From the NCBI GenBank assembly GCA_025352435.1, contig JANXTN010000293.1, forward strand, positions 1 to 18,768: a stretch of DNA of 18,768 bases. The letters run 5' to 3'. This DNA is from Ferruginibacter sp. (lineage in GTDB: Bacteria; Bacteroidota; Bacteroidia; Chitinophagales; Chitinophagaceae). Positions 1-7,174 of the stretch are shown here, piece by piece (position 1 is the first letter of the stretch; every line of letters starts with the position of its first letter). The notes beneath the pieces are model-generated. The model did no database searches and was not told the origin of the DNA. It saw nothing but the letters and a program-made list of their open reading frames with translations. The translations under genes were made by a program, and so were the position numbers.

Positions 1-2247
1 GTAAATGCCGTACAAAATAAATTTCCAACTATTAGAGGTGAAGGGCAAACGGTTTCCATAAAAGAAAATAATATAGACACAACAGATATAGATTTAAAAG
101 GGCGAATCCTTTTTTCACCACTTGCCTCTTTAGTGATTGATAACCATGCAAATTTTATGGCGACCATTATTGCCGGTACAGATAATTCAATTTATTATTC
201 AAAAGGAGTTGCACCTGCTGCGTTAATTTCTTCCACTTCGTTCGATCAGATTTTACCTGACCCTGACAGCTATTACAACAATTATAATATTACAGTGCAG
301 AACCATTCTTATGGTACAGAGATAGACAATAACTATGGATTGAATGCTGCTGCTTTTGATAAAAATGCTAACGATAATCCAAATTTGCTGCATGTATTTT
401 CTTCCGGTAACTCCGGAAATTTAATAAGCGCAATGGGGCTTTACGCCGGTATCCCAAGGTTTGCAAATATTACAGGCAATTTTAAAATGAGCAAGAATAC
501 TATTTCTGTTGGTGGGGTAGATTCTTTTGGTATACCTGCGCCATTAAGCTCTGCCGGTCCGGCTTATGATGGAAGAATAAAACCTGAAATAACAGCGTTT
601 CAATTAAATGGTACTTCTGAATCTGCAGCATTGGTTTCAGGTACTGTTTTGCTGTTGCAACAATATTATAAATTACTGAACAATGTCTCATTGCCATCTG
701 CAATGGCCAAAGCTATTTTGATAAACAGTGCAGATGATATTGGCAATGTGGGCCCGGATTATAAAACAGGTTTCGGCAATTTAAATGCATTGCACGCCAT
801 GAATGAGATTGAAAGGAACAACCTTTTTTCAGGCGCAGTTTCCAACCAGGGTTTGCAGCAGTTCAACCTTACAATCCCCTCCAACATTGCAAAAGTAAAA
901 GTGACACTTTGCTGGAATGACAAAGCAGCAGCGCCATCAAGTTCTATTGCATTGATCAACGATCTTGATCTTTATTTAACTTCTTCGGTTTTGCCGGACA
1001 CCACCAGACCATGGGTACTAAATTCGCTCCCTAATGTAGATTCCCTCTCTGCACTTCCAAAAAGAAAACGAGACAATCTTAATAATGTTGAACAGGTAAG
1101 CATCAACAATCCTATAAGCGGCACTTATAAAATAAATGTCGCAGGTTATAATGTGCCTTTCGGTACCGTGCCGTTTTCTATCGCTTATTTACTGGATACA
1201 GTTCCTTCTTTTAAATGGAATACACCAGGCAAATTTGATTTTATAGAAGCAGCACAGCCAACAACTTTGCGCTGGGAAAATATCGGGTATACAACAGGAG
1301 ATATTCAAATGGCTTACACCAACAATTTAGTTTGGAACAATGTTGCTGTAAACGTTGACCTCACCAAGACTTACTATAAATGGAATGCGCCTGATACCAT
1401 TGCAAAAATTTTATTACGAATGAAAATCGGCAATAGCTTTTTCTATTCAGATACGCTACAGATTTCCCGCTTGGTAAACCCAACAATCGGCTTTGTGTGT
1501 GGAGATAGTGTTTTGGTAGCATGGAAAAAAGTAAAGGGTTACAATAGCTATATTTTATACAATCTTGGTACACAATACATGGTTCCTTTTAGAGAAGTAA
1601 CCGATACATCAGTTGTGCTTGCAAAGTCTGCACTTAAAGGGAATTATATAGCAGTAGCAGGAAAAACAAATGACGGAATTTTAGGTCAGCGAAACTATGC
1701 ATTGAACTATAAACTACAGGCTGCTGGCTGTTATATAAATAGTTTTCTCGCAACTATAAATACAACAGCTTCCGGCGCCGATCTAATTTTAAGAATTGGG
1801 TCTACTGTAAATGTCAGCAGTATTTCTTTCGAAAAATTAAAAGATGGCAAGTATGTAAATATTTATACAACTGCCGCAAATGGCTTGGTATATATATTTC
1901 CCGATCTTCAACTTTCAGAAGGAATCACCTTTTATCGGGCAAAAGTTTTGTTGACAAACGGCATTGTTATTTATTCAGATAAGGTGGCGGTTTTCTTTGT
2001 AAAAGCTGGCGGCTACATTGTATTTCCTGTACCTGTAAAAAGAAATGAAGATCTTCAGGTTTTAGACAGAATACCAAATGGTGAAATATTTATTATCAGA
2101 GATGTTGTAGGGAGAATAATACTGCAAAAAGAAATACAGGCGGCAAAACAAAATATCAGCACTGCTACATTAATCCCAGGAATTTATTTTTACCAGATTG
2201 TTAAAAGTAATACAGTATTAAATACAGGTAAATTGATCGTTCAATAG
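1..2247 (+). CDS. Secreted KP-43-like S8 serine peptidase with T9SS C-terminal sorting domain (5' end cut)
   Basis: The frame is open from base 1 (no stop), so the N-terminus lies outside the window; the GTG at 133 is internal. Visible subtilase (peptidase S8) elements are VSIKENNID at the Asp-box position (codons near 55-78), the His box NHANFMATIIAG (His at 145-147), the oxyanion Asn in SSGNSG (409-411) and the Ser box GTSESAALVSG (Ser at 616-618). A jelly-roll region follows (about 829-1194, with VKVTLCWND), as in KP-43-type alkaline proteases. Then come a beta-rich segment and a final ~79 residues (2008-2244) with the VPV, GRI and PGIYFYQI pattern of a type IX secretion sorting domain, ending in KLIVQ. 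Inference: it crosses the outer membrane by T9SS and degrades protein outside the cell or at its surface. Oddity: Glu (64-66) stands where the catalytic Asp is expected. Confidence 0.88.
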   Translation, partial: VNAVQNKFPTIRGEGQTVSIKENNIDTTDIDLKGRILFSPLASLVIDNHANFMATIIAGTDNSIYYSKGVAPAALISSTSFDQILPDPDSYYNNYNITVQNHSYGTEIDNNYGLNAAAFDKNANDNPNLLHVFSSGNSGNLISAMGLYAGIPRFANITGNFKMSKNTISVGGVDSFGIPAPLSSAGPAYDGRIKPEITAFQLNGTSESAALVSGTVLLLQQYYKLLNNVSLPSAMAKAILINSADDIGNVGPDYKTGFGNLNALHAMNEIERNNLFSGAVSNQGLQQFNLTIPSNIAKVKVTLCWNDKAAAPSSSIALINDLDLYLTSSVLPDTTRPWVLNSLPNVDSLSALPKRKRDNLNNVEQVSINNPISGTYKINVAGYNVPFGTVPFSIAYLLDTVPSFKWNTPGKFDFIEAAQPTTLRWENIGYTTGDIQMAYTNNLVWNNVAVNVDLTKTYYKWNAPDTIAKILLRMKIGNSFFYSDTLQISRLVNPTIGFVCGDSVLVAWKKVKGYNSYILYNLGTQYMVPFREVTDTSVVLAKSALKGNYIAVAGKTNDGILGQRNYALNYKLQAAGCYINSFLATINTTASGADLILRIGSTVNVSSISFEKLKDGKYVNIYTTAANGLVYIFPDLQLSEGITFYRAKVLLTNGIVIYSDKVAVFFVKAGGYIVFPVPVKRNEDLQVLDRIPNGEIFIIRDVVGRIILQKEIQAAKQNISTATLIPGIYFYQIVKSNTVLNTGKLIVQ

Positions 2248-2606
2248 TTTGACGTTGCTCAAAGAATTCAAGGCTACAAGCTGAAGGCTTGGAGGCATGT
2301 TCTTCTTATTCCACTTGGAATACCAATAAACATGGACTACTGATAAACTGCAATTTTGACATCGAAAATGTTTATGTAACCAGTTTTTCCGTAGATGCTT
2401 TTCATATTACAGGTGAAAATGCATTGGATTGCAGTAATCGTTCAATATCTAAAAGTTTTAAAGGAGACTACGCCTACAGGATTTTTAAGATGTCATAATG
2501 GCGTTTGGCAAAAAATCGCATCTGTAAACGAGTAGGATTAGAAATTTATAACCATTATTTTTTACGGATTAACGATAGTAGATAAAAAAACTTGTCAATA
2601 AGAAAA
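2248..2606. other. Gene-poor stretch after the peptidase
   Basis: About 360 bases without a convincing gene. A 69-codon open frame (2289-2498) has no recognisable domain and no clear start context. A short inverted repeat, TATTCCA / TGGAATA (2307-2313 and 2316-2322), lacks a T-run. No tRNA or other structured RNA is recognised. Confidence 0.5.
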
Positions 2607-2627
2607 AGCGGATGCAAAACATCCGCT
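2607..2627 (-). terminator. Rho-independent terminator of the acyl-CoA dehydrogenase gene
   Basis: Perfect 8-bp stem AGCGGATG (2607-2614) / CATCCGCT (2620-2627) with loop CAAAA. Read on the minus strand it is followed by TTTTTCTTATT. It lies about 55 bases past the stop of the minus-strand acyl-CoA dehydrogenase gene. Confidence 0.75.
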
Positions 2628-2650
2628 CTAAACTCTTTGTAACCCTTCTT

Positions 2651-2675
2651 ATCTTTCTGCCTTCGTGGTTCAATA
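2651..2675 (+). repeat. CTTCGTGGTTCA-type short repeat, copy 1
   Basis: The word CCTTCGTGGTTCAA (2660-2673) closely matches CCTTGTGGTTCAAA just before aat (6429-6442). Both copies sit next to a gene end or start. Preceding bases (CTTTGTAACC, CTTCTT, CTTTCTGC) look like degenerate units of the same word. Function unknown. Confidence 0.4.
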
Positions 2676-2681
2676 AAACCC

Positions 2682-4475
2682 CTACCAAGGATATTTATTC
2701 GCTTTTATACAAGCATCAGCAATTCTTCTTCTTGCATCTTTGCTGTTAAACGGTGCCATTTTAGTAAAACGTTTTAGGCCCAACAACATCATGCGTTGTT
2801 CATCCCCATCAGCAAAAGCATTAATAGCTTCTTTACCCGCTTTGTTCACTGCATCTACCGCATCGTTTAAATATACACGCATCATATCAGTCTGTACACT
2901 CACCGAATCAGCACCTTCCTTATCGCTCATCTTTATTACTCGAAGCAATGCACTCTCTGCATGAAAAGTTGCAATGCTCATATCTGCTATGTTCATCAAT
3001 ATTTCCTGTTGGTCGCTCAAGCCCATCATCAGTTTTTGAACTGCTGCACCGGCAACCATCAAGATGGCTTTTTTCATTTGTACAATAGCTTTTTTCTCCG
3101 TAGCAAATGCTCCATCATCCTCACTTCCAAAATCAGGAATGCTCATTAATTCTTTGCTCACCGCCATTGCAGGCCCCATCAAATCAAGCTTGCCTTTCAT
3201 GGAACGCTTTAGCATCATATCAACTGTAAGCAAACGGTTTATTTCGTTTGTTCCCTCATAAATTCTGTTTATGCGGCTGTCTCTGTACGCACGGCTTATC
3301 ATGTACTCATCACTAAAACCATTGCCACCATGTATTTGTACTCCTTCATCTACAATTAAATCCAATACTTCACTGCCATCTACTTTTAACATGGCGCATT
3401 CAATGGCAAATTCTTCTGCTGAGCCAAGATGCGCTTCAGCAAATGATTTGCCCGATGCTATCATTTCTGTTTCTTTATCATCTATCCATTTGCTGGTGCG
3501 GTATAGTGCACTTTCGCAGACCCACATGCGGGTAGCACATTCTGCAAGCTTATGTTTGATGGCACCAAAATTTGCGATAGGCGTTTTAAACTGTTCTCTT
3601 GTATTTGCATATTTAACGACATCATTAAAAGCCATTTTAGAACCACCCAAAGCAGCAGCACATAATTTTAATCTACCAATATTTAATATGTTGAAGGCGA
3701 TGATATGCCCTTTTCCAATTTCGCCTAACAGATTTTCTATCGGCACTTTACAATCCTGAAAATACAATTGTACCGTTGAGGAGCCTTTAATACCCATCTT
3801 ATGTTCTTCAGCGCCAAGCGTAAAACCTTCCATGCCACGCTCAAGAATAAATGCGGTAAACTTATCACCATCAATTTTTGCAAATACAGTATAAACATCT
3901 GCAAAGCCGCCGTTTGTAATCCAGCACTTTTGGCCGTTTAAAATATAATTTTTTCCATCTTCACTAAGCACCGCTGTGGTCTTTGCACTCAATGCATCGC
4001 TACCAGCATTTGGTTCTGTAAGTCCGTAAGATCCTTTCCACTCCCCACTGCTCAGTTTTGGAATGTATTTTTGTTTTTGTTCTTCCGTTCCAAAGTATAA
4101 AATAGGCAACGTACCAATTCCTGTATGCGCTGCTATGGCAACACTAAAAGAAAAACCGCCACCAAGCCCTTCATTTACCAAAGTAGAGGTGATAAAATCT
4201 TTACCTAATCCACCCAAATCCTCAGGAGTAGATGCGCCCAATAATCCCTGCTCACCTGCTTTTTCCATCAATGATGGCATAAGACCCGGCTCTAGCTTAT
4301 CAATACGATCGATGACAGGCAAAACTTCTGTGTCTAAAAACTGCAGACACATATCTCTTACCATTATTTGTTCTTCATTAAAATCTTCCGGCGTAAAAGT
4401 TTCGAAAGCATTACTTTCTTTAACAAGCCACTCGCCGCCTTTTAGTGTAGTTGATGTTTGTGTTTCTGTGCTCAT
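2682..4475 (-). CDS. Long-type acyl-CoA dehydrogenase (FadE/VLCAD-like)
   Basis: This 597-residue flavoprotein would catalyse the first, FAD-dependent alpha,beta-dehydrogenation of acyl-CoA in fatty-acid beta-oxidation. The N-terminal helical domain covers about residues 30-145 and the FAD/substrate signature GLTEPNAGSD is at 151-160. The central beta-domain runs to ~250 and the C-terminal helical domain follows, with QIHGGNGF at 380-387. YEGTNEI (406-412) supplies Glu407, the expected catalytic base of the VLCAD/ACAD9-like group. About 170 extra C-terminal residues match the long ACAD class rather than the ~380-residue short class. The ATG at 4475 gives the full N-terminus. A MarR gene lies 146 bp upstream on the same strand, and a terminator follows. 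Substrate chain length cannot be read from the sequence. Confidence 0.93.
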   Translation of the reverse strand: MSTETQTSTTLKGGEWLVKESNAFETFTPEDFNEEQIMVRDMCLQFLDTEVLPVIDRIDKLEPGLMPSLMEKAGEQGLLGASTPEDLGGLGKDFITSTLVNEGLGGGFSFSVAIAAHTGIGTLPILYFGTEEQKQKYIPKLSSGEWKGSYGLTEPNAGSDALSAKTTAVLSEDGKNYILNGQKCWITNGGFADVYTVFAKIDGDKFTAFILERGMEGFTLGAEEHKMGIKGSSTVQLYFQDCKVPIENLLGEIGKGHIIAFNILNIGRLKLCAAALGGSKMAFNDVVKYANTREQFKTPIANFGAIKHKLAECATRMWVCESALYRTSKWIDDKETEMIASGKSFAEAHLGSAEEFAIECAMLKVDGSEVLDLIVDEGVQIHGGNGFSDEYMISRAYRDSRINRIYEGTNEINRLLTVDMMLKRSMKGKLDLMGPAMAVSKELMSIPDFGSEDDGAFATEKKAIVQMKKAILMVAGAAVQKLMMGLSDQQEILMNIADMSIATFHAESALLRVIKMSDKEGADSVSVQTDMMRVYLNDAVDAVNKAGKEAINAFADGDEQRMMLLGLKRFTKMAPFNSKDARRRIADACIKANKYPW

Positions 4476-4492
4476 TGTGTTGTATTTTACAA

Positions 4493-4526
4493 GTTTAGAG
4501 TTATGGTTTTTAGTTTCGAGTTGTAA
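4493..4526 (+). repeat. Heptad-period tandem array (GTT-phase), intergenic
   Basis: Five successive units each begin with GTT: at 4493, 4500, 4506, 4513 and 4520, so the spacing is 7, 6, 7, 7. Examples are GTTTAGA and GTTTCGA. It sits just upstream of the acyl-CoA dehydrogenase start. The arms AGAGTTA (4497-4503) and TAACTCT (4524-4530) can also pair. Confidence 0.55.
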
Positions 4527-4591
4527 CTCTTTAATAGTTTCATTATTTTTTAATCCAGCAAAAAAGAAATGTGCTTTAACTCAAGGGGTCT

Positions 4592-4626
4592 ATTTAACCC
4601 GCAACCTCCAACTCGCAACTTTTAAC
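4592..4626 (-). repeat. Heptad-period tandem array (GTT-phase), overlapping the marR stop
   Basis: Read on the minus strand there are five exact 7-base units, each starting with GTT, for example GTTGCGA and GTTGCGG. The first unit contains the TAA stop of the marR-like gene (4622-4624). It is the same pattern as 4493-4526 and 8298-8325 but in opposite orientation. Confidence 0.6.
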
Positions 4627-5062
4627 TAAGGTTTTCATACACCATCTGCAGCACTTCCTTCGCTATCTCCACCTGTCCATTTGTAACTCCTTGCAACGCT
4701 TCATTCAAAGTTTGGTTAGCCACTTCCATCGTTTGAACCTGTAGTTTTTCAGCTTCAGGTGTTAAACAAATTTTGTTAATGCGGCGATCGTTTTTATTGG
4801 CTGTTCTGTTAACCAAACCAAGTTTTTCCAAATTATCTACAAGCCTTGTAATGCTCGGCTTGTCTCTAAAAGTAGCATCGCACAATTGCTGTTGGCTTTG
4901 CCCATCTTCCTTCCATAAATGATACAGCACACTCCATTGCTCAATAGTAATTTCAATACCGGCCTGCTTAAAATTCTTTTGCAGGCGCCGCGCAATAGCG
5001 GTACTTGCCTTGCCGGTTATAAAACTGTATAATTCGCTTTTTTTAAATTGGTTGTTGGGCAT
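4622..5062 (-). CDS. MarR-family transcriptional regulator
   Basis: A 146-residue winged-helix repressor-type protein of normal MarR length. Helical dimerisation segments lie at about 8-35 and 105-145. The winged helix-turn-helix covers about 38-107: ITIEQWSVLYHLW leads into DNA-binding helices, the recognition helix is near RDKPSITRLVDNLEKLG (66-82), and the wing carries the typical NDRR (91-94) before the strand INKICLT. The gene lies upstream of the acyl-CoA dehydrogenase on the same strand and is divergent from the glycosyltransferase. A perfect 14-bp palindrome (5066-5079) touches its start, suggesting autoregulation. Inference: it may also control the dehydrogenase, perhaps in response to an acyl-CoA or aromatic ligand. 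The ligand is unknown. Confidence 0.9.
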   Translation of the reverse strand: MPNNQFKKSELYSFITGKASTAIARRLQKNFKQAGIEITIEQWSVLYHLWKEDGQSQQQLCDATFRDKPSITRLVDNLEKLGLVNRTANKNDRRINKICLTPEAEKLQVQTMEVANQTLNEALQGVTNGQVEIAKEVLQMVYENLS

Positions 5063-5065
5063 ATA

Positions 5066-5079
5066 GTTGTTTAAACAAC
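5066..5079. promoter_or_regulatory. Palindromic operator candidate at the marR start
   Basis: GTTGTTTAAACAAC is a perfect 14-bp palindrome starting 3 bp upstream of the ATG (start codon ends at 5062). It falls where transcription from the 5084-5115 promoter would begin. MarR proteins bind such palindromes, so autorepression is a reasonable inference. Confidence 0.6.
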
Positions 5080-5083
5080 CATC

Positions 5084-5115
5084 TAAAGATAAACAATGAT
5101 TTTAAAATGCAAAAA
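5084..5115 (-). promoter_or_regulatory. Bacteroidota-type promoter of the marR-like gene
   Basis: On the minus strand, TTTTTG (5110-5115) is followed after 18 bases by TATCTTTA (5084-5091). This is close to the Bacteroidota -33 TTTG / -7 TAnnTTTG pattern. The predicted start point lies in the palindrome at 5066-5079. Confidence 0.45.
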
Positions 5116-5148
5116 ATTATTTTTGTTAAGTTTTGAAGTGAAAAGTTG

Positions 5149-5171
5149 GGACAACAACGAAGTTGTTGTCC
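5149..5171. promoter_or_regulatory. Perfect 10-bp inverted repeat between marR and the glycosyltransferase
   Basis: Arms GGACAACAAC (5149-5158) and GTTGTTGTCC (5162-5171) enclose the loop GAA. No T-run follows on either side, so it is not a typical terminator. It shares GTTGTT/AACAAC half-sites with the palindrome at 5066-5079. It could be a second operator or the edge of a dispersed repeat that continues through about 5240. Confidence 0.5.
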
Positions 5172-5243
5172 GGGCTAAGACAGCAGCTATGGTCAGCATC
5201 GTTGTGTCACTCACTTGTACGGCATACCATTATTCAGCCTTTC

Positions 5244-6410
5244 ATGCAAGCATTTATTTTAATAGCTATCCTTCTTACGGTTTTGTATGTTTCGCTCATT
5301 ATTTATTACAGGTTTGCATTTACTGCGATCCCCTCTTATCAAATCCCCAATTCCCAAATCCCAACAACTAACATCAGCATAATTATTCCTGCCCGTAATG
5401 AAGAACATAATATAGAGGACTGTCTTCAATCGATTTTAAAAAATAATTACCCTGCACATTTATTAGAGATAATTGTGGTAGATGATCATTCAACAGATGG
5501 AACCGCAGCAATTGTAAAAAAATATGCTTCACAGAACGTAAAATTGATTTCGCTGAGCGATCACATTTCCACAAAAATTAATTCTTACAAAAAGAAAGCA
5601 ATTGAGATTGCAGTGGCGCAGGCAACGGGTAAATTAATTATTACTACCGATGCAGATTGTATCGTTGCACCAAAATGGCTGCAAACTATCGCAGCGTTTT
5701 ACGAAGAAAAAAATCCCGCTTTTATTGCTGCGCCAGTTGCAATTGATTGTAGCTGGAGTTTTATACAAATTTTTCAAAGCCTTGATTTTATGACATTGCA
5801 GGGCATAACGGCGGCGGTAGTAAATAAAAAAAAAATAACCATGTGCAATGGTGCAAACATGGCTTACGAACGTGCTGCATTTTATGAAGTAGGCGGCTTT
5901 GCAGGGATTGATAACATTGCCAGCGGAGATGATATGTTGCTTATGCATAAAATTTACAAACAATATCCAGCTAGGGTAATGTTTTTAAAAGCTGCTGCTG
6001 GCATTGTAAAAACAACAGCGGTAAATACCATTAAAGAATTTTTTAACCAGCGCATTCGCTGGGCAAGCAAGGCAGATAAGTATGATGATAAGAGAATATT
6101 GCCGGTGCTCACACTCGTTTATTTAGTAAATGTAATCATACTTTTAGTACCCTTACTAACATTGCTGAACATCAACTATTATGTCATTTTTAATAATTCC
6201 CATTCCATCATTAACACATGGTTGTACTTGTTGTTATTTAAAATTGTAGGAGAATTAATCTTCCTATATCCTGTTGCTGCATTTTTTAAAAAGAAAGACT
6301 GGTTATTATTCTTCCCTTTTATGCAACCATTTCATATTTTGTATACAGTTATTGCCGGCTGGTTAGGTAAGTTTGGTAAATATTCCTGGAAGGAGAGAAG
6401 CGTAAATTAA
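5244..6410 (+). CDS. Membrane-bound family 2 glycosyltransferase
   Basis: 388 residues from the ATG at 5244. An in-frame TTG at 5163 would add an unconvincing hydrophilic leader lying inside an inverted repeat. Residues 3-22 form a membrane helix. The GT-A domain starts at SIIIPARNEEHNI (45-57), with VVDDHSTDG (78-86), the metal-binding DAD (136-138), SGDD (227-230) as acceptor/catalytic acid, and QRIRW (269-273), the QxxRW motif of processive-type GT2 enzymes. Three further membrane helices fall near 287-308, 323-344 and 353-374. The protein would transfer a nucleotide-sugar-derived residue at the cytoplasmic face of the inner membrane; donor and acceptor are unknown. A 7-bp-period repeat (5341-5368) encodes the linker between helix 1 and the catalytic domain. 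aat follows 35 bp downstream. Confidence 0.88.
   Translation: MQAFILIAILLTVLYVSLIIYYRFAFTAIPSYQIPNSQIPTTNISIIIPARNEEHNIEDCLQSILKNNYPAHLLEIIVVDDHSTDGTAAIVKKYASQNVKLISLSDHISTKINSYKKKAIEIAVAQATGKLIITTDADCIVAPKWLQTIAAFYEEKNPAFIAAPVAIDCSWSFIQIFQSLDFMTLQGITAAVVNKKKITMCNGANMAYERAAFYEVGGFAGIDNIASGDDMLLMHKIYKQYPARVMFLKAAAGIVKTTAVNTIKEFFNQRIRWASKADKYDDKRILPVLTLVYLVNVIILLVPLLTLLNINYYVIFNNSHSIINTWLYLLLFKIVGELIFLYPVAAFFKKKDWLLFFPFMQPFHILYTVIAGWLGKFGKYSWKERSVN
5341..5368 (+). repeat. Heptad-period tandem array inside the glycosyltransferase gene
   Basis: Units AAATCCC (5341), CAATTCC (5348), CAAATCC (5355) and CAACAAC (5362) repeat with a 7-base period. They are translated as QIPNSQIPTT, a linker between the first membrane helix and the catalytic domain. 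The pattern resembles the AAATCNN array at 8327-8354. Confidence 0.5.
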
Positions 6411-6413
6411 TGT

Positions 6414-6442
6414 ACAAATCTTCGTGAACCTTGTGGTTCAAA
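6414..6442 (+). repeat. CTTCGTGGTTCA-type short repeat, copy 2
   Basis: ATCTTCGTGAA followed by CCTTGTGGTTCAAA makes about two 10-base units. The second unit matches the sequence beside the acyl-CoA dehydrogenase stop (2660-2673). It ends 4 bases before the aat ATG. Confidence 0.4.
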
Positions 6443-6445
6443 ACA

Positions 6446-7078
6446 ATGATATTTCAATTAAACGATAACGATCTTCTATTTCCAGAGCCTGCACTGACAG
6501 AACCAGACGGCTTACTCGCAATTGGCGGAGACCTAAGCCCAGAGCGGTTGATAGCCGCTTATAAAAAAGGAATTTTTCCTTGGTTTAGTGATGATGACCC
6601 TATCTGCTGGTATGCGCCGCATGAACGATGCGTAATTTTTCCCAATAAAATACATGTGAGTAAAAGTATGCGGAAAAGTATACGTTCAAAAGAATTTACG
6701 GTAACAACCAATACTGCTTTTGCTGAAGTTATTGCAGCATGTAAAAATACTGCCCGCAAAGACCAGAATGGAACCTGGATAACAAATGAAATGGAACAGG
6801 CGTATATAAAACTTTACGATTTGGGTCATGCAAAAAGTATTGAGGTTTGGGAAAACGATCAATTGGTTGGAGGCATTTATGGTGTAGAAGTAAACAATGT
6901 TTTCTGTGGTGAAAGTATGTTTAGCTACAAAACCAATGCATCTAAAACAGCGATGATTTGGCTTTGCACAGAAAATAATTATACCGTTATAGACTGCCAA
7001 ATGAAAACCGATCATTTAGTAAGTCTGGGTGCAGAAATGATTTCTCAAAAGGAGTTTATGGATATTCTAAATAGTTGA
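6446..7078 (+). CDS. aat: Leucyl/phenylalanyl-tRNA--protein transferase
   Basis: This enzyme moves Leu or Phe from aminoacyl-tRNA to N-terminal Arg/Lys of proteins, marking them for ClpS-ClpAP degradation (bacterial N-end rule), in the cytoplasm. The hallmark GLLAIGGDLSPERLIAAY runs over residues 22-39, followed by KKGIFPWF. WYAPHER (55-61), GESMFS (155-160) and DCQ (183-185) are present; the last two carry equivalents of the Glu, Asp and Gln used by the E. coli enzyme. At 210 residues it is slightly shorter than E. coli Aat (about 234). I chose the ATG at 6446 over a TTG five codons upstream because the latter lies in a short repeat. The gene is probably co-transcribed with the glycosyltransferase (35-bp gap). 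No ClpS gene is visible nearby. Confidence 0.95.
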   Translation: MIFQLNDNDLLFPEPALTEPDGLLAIGGDLSPERLIAAYKKGIFPWFSDDDPICWYAPHERCVIFPNKIHVSKSMRKSIRSKEFTVTTNTAFAEVIAACKNTARKDQNGTWITNEMEQAYIKLYDLGHAKSIEVWENDQLVGGIYGVEVNNVFCGESMFSYKTNASKTAMIWLCTENNYTVIDCQMKTDHLVSLGAEMISQKEFMDILNS

Positions 7079-7174
7079 TAATTAAAAATTAATCACCGCA
7101 ATTATCTTGGCTTAATCCATCTAAATATTTTTGATTGTACATTGCAACAACGGTAACATTTCAATAAAATATTT

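Noticed and set aside
2307..2322. Inverted repeat TATTCCA/TGGAATA as a terminator of the peptidase gene
   Set aside because: Only two bases between the arms and no T-run follows.
2289..2498. 69-codon open frame after the peptidase gene
   Set aside because: No domain, no start context and unremarkable composition; likely chance, though a decayed gene fragment is not excluded.
3271..3759. 162-codon plus-strand frame opposite the acyl-CoA dehydrogenase
   Set aside because: Fully antisense to a well-supported gene with intact motifs; composition is that of a shadow frame.
4493..4626. CRISPR array
   Set aside because: Units are 7 bases without spacers and no cas genes are present.
4063..4629. 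188-codon plus-strand frame spanning the dehydrogenase start and the intergenic repeats
   Set aside because: Antisense to a conserved gene, no recognisable domain, runs through tandem repeats.
5163..5243. Upstream TTG start for the glycosyltransferase
   Set aside because: It lies in the 3' arm of a perfect inverted repeat and would add a non-conserved polar leader before the membrane helix.
5096..5371. 91-codon plus-strand frame overlapping the glycosyltransferase start
   Set aside because: Out of frame with the GT2 gene and without any motif.
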